Of a stretch of 35,692 nt of DNA, positions 16,852 through 26,113 are shown piece after piece. The notes beneath the pieces are model-generated. The model searched no databases and was not told the DNA's origin. It saw only the letters and a program-made list of their open reading frames with translations. The number at the start of each line of letters is the position of its first letter. The stretch's first letter is position 1. The translations under genes were made by a program, and so were the position numbers. The DNA comes from CAITNM01 sp037138055 (GTDB lineage Bacteria; Pseudomonadota; Alphaproteobacteria; Paracaedibacterales; CAITNM01): positions 1 through 35,692 of the forward strand of contig JBAXJB010000013.1 in the NCBI GenBank assembly GCA_037138055.1, read 5' to 3'.

Positions 16852-17517
16852 CTAACTGTGCTTTAATTTTTGAATTGCCACTAAATAGTCTGGCTGTTTA
16901 AAGACACTGTTACCTGCCACTAAAACATCTGCTCCGGCAGAAACCAAGATAGGAGCATTAACAGAGTTAACCCCTCCATCAACTACAATATGGAAATTAA
17001 GGTTACGCTCTTTTCTCACTTCAGCTAAGACTAAGATTTTATCTTGAGAAGATGGAATAAATGCTTGTCCATAAAAACCAGGATTTACACTCATCACTAG
17101 CACAAGGTCAACCAGGTCAAGAACAGACATAATCGTATCAACAGAAGTGCCAGGGTTAATTGATACCCCTGCCTTACATCCTAGGTTTTTAATGACCCCC
17201 AAATAATGACGCAAATCTGCAGTAGCCTCGACATGAATGGTAATATGATCGGCACCCGCTTTATGATACAAATCAATGCACAATTCGACTGGCTCTACCA
17301 TTAAATGCACATCAAAAGGCAAGGAACATACAGGTCGAAGTTGGCGAATGATGTCTGGGCCGAATGTTAGATTGGGAACAAAGTGCCCGTCCATAATGTC
17401 TAAATGAAGCCAATCAGCGCCTGCGGCTTCTACAGCTTGCACTTCGTCTAACAAATGCAGCATATTGGCTGCCATAAGCGATGGCGCAATAAGCACGGGA
17501 GTTTTTAAATTGTCCAT
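16852..17517 (-). CDS. rpe: Ribulose-phosphate 3-epimerase
   Basis: 221 residues, a TIM barrel that interconverts ribulose 5-phosphate and xylulose 5-phosphate in the pentose phosphate pathway. Family motifs are APSLMAAN, WLHLDIMDGHFVPN (metal ligands His38 and Asp40), FDVHLMVEP (His71), MSVNPGFYGQ, and VVDGGVN with Asp180. Its start overlaps the dapB stop by one nucleotide, so the pair is a translationally coupled operon. Length is normal for the family. Confidence 0.96.
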   Translation of the reverse strand: MDNLKTPVLIAPSLMAANMLHLLDEVQAVEAAGADWLHLDIMDGHFVPNLTFGPDIIRQLRPVCSLPFDVHLMVEPVELCIDLYHKAGADHITIHVEATADLRHYLGVIKNLGCKAGVSINPGTSVDTIMSVLDLVDLVLVMSVNPGFYGQAFIPSSQDKILVLAEVRKERNLNFHIVVDGGVNSVNAPILVSAGADVLVAGNSVFKQPDYLVAIQKLKHS

Positions 17518-18200
17518 TAGATGCTCAACATATTGTCTAAGTTGTAAAGACCTGGTGGTTGCTTAAATAACCACTGTGCAGCTTTAATTGCACCATCAGC
17601 AAAGACATCACGATTCAAACATTCATGACTTAAACGAATAGTTTCATCTCCTTGAAAAAAATGAACAGTATGCTCACCAGGAACGTTACCACCACGAAGA
17701 CTAGTGAAATTGATCATACTCTGCGGATACCCAGTTTGTTCAATCACCTTACTTAATTCTAAAGCTGTGCCTGATGGTGCATCTTTTTTTAAACGATGAT
17801 GAATTTCACTAATTGCAATATCAACATTTTGACCCAAAGCTTGTGCAACTAATGCAACGGCCTTTTTTAAGACAGCAATGCCAATGCTTGTATTCGCTGC
17901 ATACAAGACTGGAATAGTAATTCCTGCTGCCTTCAACATATTGGAATGAGATTCCTGAAGGCCTGTTGTGCCACACATATAAGGTTTATTTGCTTTGATG
18001 CACGCATCAAGCGCCCACTTCATATTGTCTGCATGACTTATATCAATGACACCATCACATATTTGCAAATTTTGAATAAACGAATTGATATTTTCTGCAT
18101 TTAAGCGAGAATATTGAACCGTTTTAATTTCGCCTGACAAAAGTGCAATCATCGCACTGCCCATACGTCCGCTTCCTATAATACAAACGGTTTTCAACAA
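17517..18200 (-). CDS. dapB: 4-hydroxy-tetrahydrodipicolinate reductase
   Basis: 227 residues, somewhat shorter than the usual 240-270. The N-terminal Rossmann motif is GSGRMG (9-14), then CGTTGL, then the catalytic SEIHHRLKKDAPSGTA segment with His134/His135 and Lys139. It reduces the dihydrodipicolinate precursor on the way to diaminopimelate and lysine, so the cell makes its own peptidoglycan precursor. It is coupled with rpe. The C-terminal substrate-binding half keeps the HTVHF strand. Confidence 0.94.
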   Translation of the reverse strand: MLKTVCIIGSGRMGSAMIALLSGEIKTVQYSRLNAENINSFIQNLQICDGVIDISHADNMKWALDACIKANKPYMCGTTGLQESHSNMLKAAGITIPVLYAANTSIGIAVLKKAVALVAQALGQNVDIAISEIHHRLKKDAPSGTALELSKVIEQTGYPQSMINFTSLRGGNVPGEHTVHFFQGDETIRLSHECLNRDVFADGAIKAAQWLFKQPPGLYNLDNMLSI

Positions 18201-18262
18201 TCCGCCCCTTAATAATTTTTTTTATGATACGCCATCTTAAATGCTGTGACCAGATTAGCGTT

Positions 18263-19867
18263 TTATCCCAAACATCCATTTTCTTTTCCAGCTTCACCCG
18301 CCCAAGTTGTACGCCACAAATGAAGAGTTGCTGAATTAATTCCAATTCTACTATCAAGTCTTTTTATTCTAAATTCTGGCCTCACTAAGCTTTCTGCAGG
18401 GTAAAACATCTCAGGTGGCATTAAAATATCTCTTTTTCCTTCACAACTTGATGCATTATAAAATGCTGCAGTTAAAACCCCTGGCCCAGTTTGCACAATG
18501 GTATTAAAGCCATCATCTATTGCAGCAGCACTATAAAAAGTTGGATTAGAGTGTTTGTATTGAAAATTTCTTCTCATCAAACGAATCATTTCATTGGTAA
18601 TAGGGTGATCGCGACTCGCAGCCATAAATGCATTGCCTATAAACTCCGACATAGGTTCAATACCAAAAATTGAATCATACAAATAAAATAAAGGTTTTAA
18701 CGACTGCAATGTAACCAAATCTATATCTAAGTAGGCACCACCTTTTGCTTTGAGTAATTCAACACGTAAAATATCACTAGCCATAGCAAATCGACATTCG
18801 GTAATTGATTGATTAAACTCGCTCTCTAATTCAAGTGAACCAATTAAATCTTGATAAGAAATCAAGCAAACATTCGTTGATGCAAGTTTTGCTTTTGTTA
18901 ATGGAAATAAGTCAGGATCTTGAACTACAAAGTAATGATTCCAACCATCTGACGCCGAGTGCATTTCAGAACTTTTTATAGCCAGGTTAACGTACTGTTC
19001 TTTAGGTTCTTTTGGGTTACTAACATTAGTAAGCCACACTGAAAAAAAGTTTTGTTCAATTCTAGGTGCAGAAGGTAGTGGTTCACTAAATAAAGCTTCT
19101 AAATTGTTACAACTATATAAGCGCTCACGCTGCATATATAAATCGTCTGAATTAATCCCTTCTTGCGGACACAAAACACTTCTTAGGTAACCGACATGAT
19201 CAAAGTACTGCGCAGCTTCAGTGCCTTTTTCCAAATCTGAAGGTATTGGGATTCTTGGAATAAAACTAAAAGGTTCAAGAGGCCTTGGAAATAATAATTG
19301 TGGCTCTGGTTCTATAGAAAATATAATTTTATCATCCTGTGAAAAAATATTAGGAAAAGCATGAGCAGAACCTTCCAACTCAATAGACTCGTAAAAAGAC
19401 AAATTACAACATCTATAGTGGCCCTTACTTATTTTAAATATTGTTCTTGAATGTTCTTGCTGTTGATTACGCCCACTTACTACCACTGTTACAGCTTCTT
19501 CAGTTTTATTAATGACAGAAGCACTGCCTGAAAGTTTTGATTTCTCAAGCAAGTATTTTAGTGCATTGGCATTATCAAAAACGTCATCTCTACCTCTCCA
19601 TACTATTGGCATGTTAGACGTTTTTGGTTCGGCTATTTCAATATATTCTCTTTCTGTTTCATCAATTAAAGATGTGTTAATATGCAAAAAGCCAAAACAT
19701 GAACAAACAGTTGATTGCGTTACCTTTTCTGAAGCTATTTCGTCTTTTTCAGACCGTTTAGAAGCAGGTAACGCAGTATCATCAACAAATACATATCCAG
19801 GATGTTGAGCAGCAATAAGTTGCTGAGTTACCAAAATACCAACTAAAAACCATCTTTTGAATAACAT
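18263..19867 (-). CDS. Exported DXD-type glycosyltransferase
   Basis: 534 residues with a Sec signal (MLFKRW, hydrophobic to about residue 20, cleavage near IAA-QHP). The first 260 residues are unrecognised. The C-terminal half is a Gly_transf_sug / GT32-like domain: SDILRVELL at 364-372, then GGAYLDID with the metal-binding DID at 381-383, GPG at 461-463 and HLWRTTW at 516-522. The enzyme motifs look intact. Signal peptide plus transferase domain is unusual, because GT32-type enzymes normally act in the cytosol or Golgi; together they suggest an effector or surface-modifying enzyme acting outside the cytoplasm. No partner gene is nearby. The donor sugar and target are unknown. Confidence 0.75.
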   Translation of the reverse strand: MLFKRWFLVGILVTQQLIAAQHPGYVFVDDTALPASKRSEKDEIASEKVTQSTVCSCFGFLHINTSLIDETEREYIEIAEPKTSNMPIVWRGRDDVFDNANALKYLLEKSKLSGSASVINKTEEAVTVVVSGRNQQQEHSRTIFKISKGHYRCCNLSFYESIELEGSAHAFPNIFSQDDKIIFSIEPEPQLLFPRPLEPFSFIPRIPIPSDLEKGTEAAQYFDHVGYLRSVLCPQEGINSDDLYMQRERLYSCNNLEALFSEPLPSAPRIEQNFFSVWLTNVSNPKEPKEQYVNLAIKSSEMHSASDGWNHYFVVQDPDLFPLTKAKLASTNVCLISYQDLIGSLELESEFNQSITECRFAMASDILRVELLKAKGGAYLDIDLVTLQSLKPLFYLYDSIFGIEPMSEFIGNAFMAASRDHPITNEMIRLMRRNFQYKHSNPTFYSAAAIDDGFNTIVQTGPGVLTAAFYNASSCEGKRDILMPPEMFYPAESLVRPEFRIKRLDSRIGINSATLHLWRTTWAGEAGKENGCLG

Positions 19868-19997
19868 CTTTTAATTCTTTAAAAGTACTGCTACCGAAAT
19901 AATAATTTATTGAAGTTAATATTTAGTTGAGGTTAAGTTAATATTGAATTAATATAGAAACAAGCATTCCAGATACACTTTACAAAAGATCTTTGAT

Positions 19998-20513
19998 TCA
20001 ATGAAATCGTACATTCTTGGGTAATTGTTCACACTTGAATAACCCCATTTTATAAGGTCCAGTTTCTATTGTTTCCCAAACAGTTTGTAAATATGACAAA
20101 GTTTTTTTAACATCTTTAATGGCATATTGTTTTGGGTAATCTTTTGTGAGCACTAAATTAAAAGCAATATCTCGCAGTGATATGCCAGCATGATAAGTTG
20201 GATCTAACGCTTTTAAAATATAACGCCACAAGCCTTCAATTCTTTGACTGCTGAATAGATCATGAGAAATTCCATGAAGGTGATCCCAGCTTTGACTCGC
20301 TGTTCGAACACGATTATGAATGCCAAAACTTCTCATTGCTAAACCATATAGCTTGGCAAAAGCCAACCCTGCCTGAAATTGTGACTCATTAATGCATTCA
20401 TCCACATATAACTGATGTAGCAAGCATCCCTCATTTGCTGCATTAATGATACTTTGAGCCAAACTTTGCGCTTGTTGTGTGCAAGAAGGTTTTGTTGTAA
20501 TTGCTTTTACCAT
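19998..20513 (-). CDS. Unknown protein coupled to the HTH gene
   Basis: 171 residues, mostly helical, no signal or membrane segment. It contains INESQFQAGLAFAKLYGLA (about 50-68), a pattern resembling alphaproteobacterial DUF6456-like domains where a helix begins with QF.AG; this match is tentative. It starts 7 nt inside the end of the upstream helix-turn-helix gene, so the two are translationally coupled and likely act together. Confidence 0.65.
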   Translation of the reverse strand: MVKAITTKPSCTQQAQSLAQSIINAANEGCLLHQLYVDECINESQFQAGLAFAKLYGLAMRSFGIHNRVRTASQSWDHLHGISHDLFSSQRIEGLWRYILKALDPTYHAGISLRDIAFNLVLTKDYPKQYAIKDVKKTLSYLQTVWETIETGPYKMGLFKCEQLPKNVRFH

Positions 20514-20980
20514 GATAACCCTTTCACAAAAAATGCTTTCAAATTTTCTTCTATGCGCCTTTTATTAGCAATTACCAATAATTGCCCTGCATTCAATGTT
20601 TTGGTTCCAACCTTAAATTGACGACATTTCAGGTCAATATTAGGTGCTGAAAGTTCGTACAAACAAATATTTTGGCTACTTAAATATTGGCACACTTGCC
20701 AAAAGCTAACCCAATTTTCAAATTCTTTTTGTAAAGCATAACGTTCAAAAGAAGGCACAATAGCAGCCGGCGTCAAGCTTTTTTCTTTTTTATGTGTAGA
20801 ATGAGATTCACTGAAATTTTTTCTTGGTTTTTCAAAACGTATTCCAAACCGACTCAGTGCTTTATTCGTGGCAGTAGTTGTTCGTCCCAGTTCTTTTGCA
20901 ATTATTTTTATTGCTAAACCTTCTAAAAAATAGCTACGTGCATTTTCAATATCTGTGGCTGACCATTCCTGTATACCCAT
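20507..20980 (-). CDS. Helix-turn-helix protein of unknown family
   Basis: 157 residues. Residues about 5-48 read as a small DNA-binding helix-turn-helix (EGLAIKIIAKELGRT, then a helix ending in FGIRF), reminiscent of the N-terminus of GcrA-type and other homeodomain-like HTH proteins. A basic linker follows (50-70), and the rest is unrecognised. It overlaps the next gene by 7 nt. The pair could be a regulator and partner or a degenerate phage-type packaging/replication pair; the sequence does not decide. Confidence 0.65.
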   Translation of the reverse strand: MGIQEWSATDIENARSYFLEGLAIKIIAKELGRTTTATNKALSRFGIRFEKPRKNFSESHSTHKKEKSLTPAAIVPSFERYALQKEFENWVSFWQVCQYLSSQNICLYELSAPNIDLKCRQFKVGTKTLNAGQLLVIANKRRIEENLKAFFVKGLSW

Positions 20981-21147
20981 GCATCCTCCTATGCGAAAAA
21001 GTTATTTCTGGTTTGTTATATTCACATAGATAGTTTGATAGAAACTTATAGCATTGGTCAATACGTTAAATGTCCCAGATAATTTTAATAAAATTTTATA
21101 AAATAAAATAGGAATCAGGATTTTTAGTCCCTATAAACAGGGTTTGG

Positions 21148-21675
21148 CTATTGTTTCTTAAAAACAAAAAAAGTATACGAAAGAGTTATCTCATTCACGT
21201 TTTTTAGCAAAGGATCATTGGCAAAAGCAGGATCAATAAAAAACTGTACTGGCATTTCCATAGTTTCTCCGGGATCTAGTTTTTGCTGTTCAAAACAAAA
21301 ACAAAACACTTTGTTAAAGTACTGCCCAGCAACATCGGGAGAAATGTTATAAGTAGCCATCCCAACAATAGGTTTATTGGACCGGTTTTTTGCTTTGTAA
21401 TACGCCAATCCATTTTCGCCAATTTTTAAACGAATGGTATGTTGCAATGGTGAAAATTCCCATGGCAAATCACGGTGCGTGTTAGCGACGAACCGCACGG
21501 TAATTTCCCGGTTAATCACTTGAGTTGAACCATCTCGGCTAACCTTGGGTGTGCCACCAAATCCTGTTTTTTGACAAAAAACTCTGTATAAAGGCACTGA
21601 AGCAAACGCCAATGCCAACATAGCAAAGAACCCAACCGTCAATAAAATAGCTACGGTTTGGTCATTCTTTTTCAC
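21148..21675 (-). CDS. ctaG: Cytochrome c oxidase assembly protein CtaG/Cox11
   Basis: 175 residues from GTG 21675, overlapping the acs stop by 14 nt. One N-terminal membrane helix (about 8-27) is followed by a periplasmic domain with VPLYRVFCQKTGFGGT (Cys34) and the copper-binding FCFCF (Cys125, Cys127), then GETMEMPV. It delivers copper to the CuB site of cytochrome oxidase. A longer frame to GTG 21750 would add 25 residues read from inside acs; the shorter start gives the normal Cox11 N-terminus and is preferred. Cytochrome oxidase genes are not in the window. Confidence 0.93.
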   Translation of the reverse strand: MKKNDQTVAILLTVGFFAMLALAFASVPLYRVFCQKTGFGGTPKVSRDGSTQVINREITVRFVANTHRDLPWEFSPLQHTIRLKIGENGLAYYKAKNRSNKPIVGMATYNISPDVAGQYFNKVFCFCFEQQKLDPGETMEMPVQFFIDPAFANDPLLKNVNEITLSYTFFVFKKQ

Positions 21676-23584
21676 TAAATATCCCAATGATATGTTCAAC
21701 AATACTAGGGTCAGCAAGAGTACTAACATCACCGATTTTTTCAAATTCACCCCTAGCGATCATGCGTAAAATTCGACGCATAATTTTACCCGAACGTGTT
21801 TTGGGTAAACCCTTTACAATATAAATGGCATCAGGGCTTGCTATGGGCCCAATTTGTGTACGGATAGTTTGTTTGATAATTGATTTTAATTCATTGTTAC
21901 TATGGGTTACATGAGCGCCTGGAATAGCAAAAACCATAATGCCCTCCCCTTTAATGGCATGAGGAAAACCAACAACTGCTGTTTCAATAATTGAATCATC
22001 CATCGTTGCTGCAGTTTCAATTTCTGCAGTTCCTAGACGGTGGCCAGACACGTTTAATACATCATCAACTCTGCCAGTTATCCAATAATCTCCGTCAGCA
22101 TCACGACGCGCTCCATCGCCACTAAAATAATAACCAGGGAATTGACTGAAATAGGTTTCTTCAAAGCGATTGTGATCTCCATAAACGGTGCGCATTTGCC
22201 CCGGCCAAGAAGCCTTCATTCCTAAATTTCCTTCAGCAGGATGCCAATCAATTTCTTTACCATGATCATCTAATAGCACAGGCAGAATTCCAAAAAAGGG
22301 CTGCGTTGCAGAGCCTGGTTTTAAATTGTGGACGCCAGCTAACGGAGTCATCATAATGCCACCAGTTTCTGTTTGCCACCACGTATCAACAATTCTGCAA
22401 TTTTCATTACCAACTTTGTGAAAATACCATTCCCAGGCTTCTTGGTTAATGGGTTCGCCAACAGAGCCTAATAACCTTAAAGATTTACGAGACGTTGATT
22501 GTAACCATTCATCACCCTCTTGCATAAGACTGCGTATTGCCGTGGGGGCAGTGTAAAAAATGCTAACTTCTAAGTCATCAATTATTTGCCATAAGCGATC
22601 AGGATTGGGGTAGTTAGGAATACCTTCAAACATCACTGTTGTGGCCCCATTAGCAAGTGGGCCATAGACAACATAAGAATGACCTGTAACCCAACCAGCA
22701 TCAGCTGTACACCAATAAATGTCATTCTCTTGCACATCAAATATCCATTGATGAGTTAGGCTTGCATAAGTTAAATAGCCGCCACTTGTATGTAGCACAC
22801 CCTTAGGTTTTCCAGTTGATCCTGAGGTATAGAGAATGAACAAGGGATCTTCGGCATTCATAGGCTCCGGTGTAATGAATTGATCACAATTTGGCGTATA
22901 AATAATATCCCGATCAGGCACCATCAGCACATCTGCGTTTGTGCGGTTTACAACTAAAACTTTTTCAACTTCTGGTGCTTGCAGAAGGGCCATATCAACG
23001 TTCGTTTTTAATGGAACGGACTTACCCCCACGCAAGCCTTCATTAGCGGTAATAATAACTTTTGCCTTACAATCTTGAATACGCCCCGCCAAGCTTTCTG
23101 GAGAAAATCCACCAAAGACAACAGAATGAACAGCCCCAATTCGGGCGCAGGCAAGCATTGCATAAGCAATTTCAGGGATCATGGGCATGTAAATAATGAC
23201 CCGGTCGCCCTTTTTGACACCCAGTTCTTTTAATGAAAATGCCATGGCGTTTACTTCTTTAAGCAACTGAGCATAAGAAATATGTTTAGTCGTTTCGCCT
23301 TGATCATCCACCCAAATAATTGCGGTTTTATCAGGCATTACATTAGCGTGACGATCAACACAATTTGCGCACACATTTAGCACGCCGTCTTCAAACCACT
23401 TAATAGATATTGGTTTGTTAAATTGCCAGTTTCCAGCAACAGTGGGAAATTTCATCCAATCTAAGCGCTTTGCAATTTCCAACCAAAAACTATTGGGATT
23501 AGTTTTTGCTGATTCTTGTAATTGCTGATAATTGGTTGAATTAATCAAATAGGATTGGTCGTTGATTGGTTTTGGGTAGGTCAT
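21662..23584 (-). CDS. acs: Acetyl-CoA synthetase
   Basis: 640 residues, close to the usual 650. This AMP-forming enzyme converts acetate, ATP and CoA to acetyl-CoA. Visible motifs are the P-loop-like YTSGSTGKPKG, the WWQTETGG adenylate-binding segment, YFSGDGARRD with the hinge Asp, and the C-terminal KTRSGKIMRR whose Lys is the site that acetylation inactivates in this family. The last 14 nt overlap ctaG, so ctaG expression is tied to acs. Confidence 0.97.
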   Translation of the reverse strand: MTYPKPINDQSYLINSTNYQQLQESAKTNPNSFWLEIAKRLDWMKFPTVAGNWQFNKPISIKWFEDGVLNVCANCVDRHANVMPDKTAIIWVDDQGETTKHISYAQLLKEVNAMAFSLKELGVKKGDRVIIYMPMIPEIAYAMLACARIGAVHSVVFGGFSPESLAGRIQDCKAKVIITANEGLRGGKSVPLKTNVDMALLQAPEVEKVLVVNRTNADVLMVPDRDIIYTPNCDQFITPEPMNAEDPLFILYTSGSTGKPKGVLHTSGGYLTYASLTHQWIFDVQENDIYWCTADAGWVTGHSYVVYGPLANGATTVMFEGIPNYPNPDRLWQIIDDLEVSIFYTAPTAIRSLMQEGDEWLQSTSRKSLRLLGSVGEPINQEAWEWYFHKVGNENCRIVDTWWQTETGGIMMTPLAGVHNLKPGSATQPFFGILPVLLDDHGKEIDWHPAEGNLGMKASWPGQMRTVYGDHNRFEETYFSQFPGYYFSGDGARRDADGDYWITGRVDDVLNVSGHRLGTAEIETAATMDDSIIETAVVGFPHAIKGEGIMVFAIPGAHVTHSNNELKSIIKQTIRTQIGPIASPDAIYIVKGLPKTRSGKIMRRILRMIARGEFEKIGDVSTLADPSIVEHIIGIFSEKE

Positions 23585-23655
23585 AGATTTAAAATGATTT
23601 TATTTTTATAAATCCTACCCTGTATAAGCGATTTGAACAAATTTAAGCGTTGGAA

Positions 23656-24555
23656 CTATTGTCTGATTTTTTTCAAAAGATTTCTTTTTGGTTTTAAAGA
23701 AAGCTTTTTTGAATTTTCATCAGCGTTTTCATCATTTTCTTCTTCATCGTCGCCTTCGTCATCTTGTTCTGCATCAATTTCATAATCATCAGCTTTGCCA
23801 TCTTCTGCATTTTTATAAAGTCTTTTTGATTTTAAAAATTTTGCGACTCTATCTTGTTCCACAGAAACTGGTTCTGTTGGCTTTAAAGCGCTAATTTCAC
23901 CCTCTACATCTGTGACTACATCTCTATGTAACTGTGTTCTGGGATCTTGTTCTGCACTACCTCGGTTATCCTGACCTTCCAATTCAAAAGCTTTTACTTT
24001 TACTTCTACTTTTTCTACTTCGCTAACCCCTGATATTGCTGAATCTGATCGATGGGATTCAACTACCGGGGCACTAGTTTCTGCAGGAAGAACTTCATCT
24101 TTAGAAATAACCACTGCTCCTGGGCCACTAAGCTCTGTTGCATTGGCATCAACAATAGAAGTTAAGACCATCGGTTTGCTTGCATCTGAACTTACAGTAT
24201 GCAGAATTGACGAATTATCCACGCGACTAACAACTAGCTCTTGCTGTGGTAAAGCAGCTGTCTTGTGAGCAAAAGCAAGTGGAGGAGACTGAGACTGAGA
24301 CTGAGACTGAGACTGAGACTGAGACTGAGACTGAGACTGAGACTCATTACTCACGTCACTACTAGCAGAAGTTGAGTCAGTTGCAAGCTGATTTTTCAAC
24401 TTGCGAGGCTTTTTGAAATGACAATCGCCATTTCCACATCCCGCATGACAAGGTCTATTTTTTTGAATAACAGAAAAATCACCACAGAACACATCATTTG
24501 CAGCAAATACGCCTGCAAACATCATAAATAAAACTAATACGCTTTTATAAATCAT
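23656..24555 (-). CDS. Exported Ser-Gln repeat protein with acidic tail
   Basis: 299 residues, no family recognised. A signal peptide (about 1-19) precedes a short Cys cluster (Cys24, Cys36, Cys40, Cys45; CHAGCGNGDCHF). A run of about nine Ser-Gln dipeptides near 71-90 is encoded by a perfect hexanucleotide array. A long disordered Ser/Val/Glu-rich region follows, then a strongly acidic stretch (about 253-282) and a basic tail (LKPKRNLLKKIRQ). The layout suggests a secreted disordered protein, perhaps binding metal or a host partner. It stands alone between acs and lpd. Confidence 0.65.
   Translation of the reverse strand: MIYKSVLVLFMMFAGVFAANDVFCGDFSVIQKNRPCHAGCGNGDCHFKKPRKLKNQLATDSTSASSDVSNESQSQSQSQSQSQSQSQSQSPPLAFAHKTAALPQQELVVSRVDNSSILHTVSSDASKPMVLTSIVDANATELSGPGAVVISKDEVLPAETSAPVVESHRSDSAISGVSEVEKVEVKVKAFELEGQDNRGSAEQDPRTQLHRDVVTDVEGEISALKPTEPVSVEQDRVAKFLKSKRLYKNAEDGKADDYEIDAEQDDEGDDEEENDENADENSKKLSLKPKRNLLKKIRQ
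24285..24344. repeat. Ten-copy hexanucleotide repeat GAGACT
   Basis: Sixty bases of perfect tandem GAGACT lie inside the Ser-Gln protein gene. A unit of six keeps the frame, so copy-number change would lengthen or shorten the protein by two residues per unit without breaking it. Confidence 0.95.
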
Positions 24556-24609
24556 ATTTTTAAACTCAAATCTAACCTTGTACTTTTAACATATAAAGTA
24601 GACATTATG

Positions 24610-25995
24610 CTAGTAATGAATAACTTTCCCATACGCATCTAGCGTTGACTCATGCATCATTTCTGAAAGTGTAGGATGTGGGAAAATAGTATGCATCATT
24701 TCTTCTTCTGTTGTTTCCAAGGTTTTACCAATTGCAAAACCTTGCACTAGTTCTGTAACTTCAGCCCCTATCATGTGGGCACCAAGCAATTCACCTGTTT
24801 TTGCATCGTAAATAGTTTTAACCAACCCTTCTGGTTCCCCTAAAGCAATTGCTTTGCCGTTACCACGGTAGGGGAATCGGCCAACCTTTAAAGTGTGTCC
24901 AGCGGCTTTGGCTTTTTCTTCAGTTAAGCCGATACTAGCAATTTGTGGATGGCTATAAGTGCATCCTGGAATATTGGTGGCTTTAATGGGATGTATCCCC
25001 TTCATACCAAACATGTGTTCAACAGCTAAAATACCTTCATGGCTAGCCTTGTGCGCAAGCCACGGGGCACCAGCAACATCCCCTATTGCATAGACACCTT
25101 TTTCTGCAGTTTCGCACCATTCATTGACCAAAATTTGGCCTTTTTCTATTTTGACTTTGGTTTTTTCAAGCCCTAGGTTTTCTGTATTACCTGAAATGCC
25201 AATAGCAACAATTACTGCGTCAACCTTAAGCTTTTCTATTTCTTTGCCATCTTTTGATATCACCGCATCTACATGATCTTTGGAAAGATTTAGTTTACTA
25301 GTAGAACCCAGATGAAATTTCATACCGTGCTTTTCAAATTGCTTTTGTGCCAAAGCTGAAATTTCTGAATCTTCGTTTGGTAAAATTCTTGTTTGCATTT
25401 CAATAACAGTTACCTCAACCCCAAGGGCACGATAAAAACTAGCAAATTCAATTCCTATAGCCCCTGAACCAATAACAAGCAATGACTTAGGTGTGAATTC
25501 CGGCGTCATCGCTTGTTTTGCTGTCCAGATACGTGGATGAGCCTCAATACCTGGCAGCATTCGAGCTTTAGCGCCCGTTGCTATAATCACATTCTTAGCT
25601 TCAATCGTTTCAATTTTTTCGCCTTTTATTTTTAAAGTGTTCGCTTTTTCAAAGCTAGCTTCACCATAAAAAACAGTGACTTTATTTTTAGCTAGAAGCC
25701 CTTTAATACCTGTAGATAATTGCCCAGCAATTTTCCTAGATCGTTCAACCATTTTGGCAAGATTGACTTTAACCTGCCCTACTTCAATGCCAAATTCATT
25801 AGCATGATTAATTAAATGCAACACTTCTGCAGAACGTAAAAGTGCTTTGGTAGGTATACACCCCCAATTTAAACACACTCCTCCTAGATGTTCTTTTTCG
25901 ATGACAGCTACTTTTTTACCAAGCTGACTTGCCCGAATAGCAGCCACATAACCACCTGGACCAGCACCAATTACAACAACATCAAAATTCTGCAT
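24610..25995 (-). CDS. lpd: Dihydrolipoamide dehydrogenase
   Basis: 461 residues, flavoprotein E3 of 2-oxoacid dehydrogenase complexes; it reoxidises dihydrolipoamide with NAD. The FAD motif GAGPGGY (10-16) and redox disulfide GGVCLNWGCIPTK (Cys41, Cys46) are followed by the NAD motif GSGAIGIEF, the second FAD motif YAIGDVAG and the C-terminal catalytic HPHPTLSE. It is a complete enzyme with normal length. No E1 or E2 genes flank it here. Confidence 0.96.
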   Translation of the reverse strand: MQNFDVVVIGAGPGGYVAAIRASQLGKKVAVIEKEHLGGVCLNWGCIPTKALLRSAEVLHLINHANEFGIEVGQVKVNLAKMVERSRKIAGQLSTGIKGLLAKNKVTVFYGEASFEKANTLKIKGEKIETIEAKNVIIATGAKARMLPGIEAHPRIWTAKQAMTPEFTPKSLLVIGSGAIGIEFASFYRALGVEVTVIEMQTRILPNEDSEISALAQKQFEKHGMKFHLGSTSKLNLSKDHVDAVISKDGKEIEKLKVDAVIVAIGISGNTENLGLEKTKVKIEKGQILVNEWCETAEKGVYAIGDVAGAPWLAHKASHEGILAVEHMFGMKGIHPIKATNIPGCTYSHPQIASIGLTEEKAKAAGHTLKVGRFPYRGNGKAIALGEPEGLVKTIYDAKTGELLGAHMIGAEVTELVQGFAIGKTLETTEEEMMHTIFPHPTLSEMMHESTLDAYGKVIHY

Positions 25996-26113
25996 ACTTT
26001 TTCCTTATAATTTTTTTTGCATCTTTTTAAGATAACCTAACTAATGTCGTGATGCTATTTCCTTTTTCTTGTAGTACAATGAAACAGAACATTAGGAAGG
26101 TTCATTTAATTAT

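Noticed and set aside
23688..23894. His/Leu-rich frame opposite the acidic tail
   Set aside because: A mirror of the Glu/Asp codons on the other strand.
24285..24344. Phase-variable on/off switch from the GAGACT repeat
   Set aside because: The unit is six bases, so copy-number changes cannot shift the frame; only length variation is possible.
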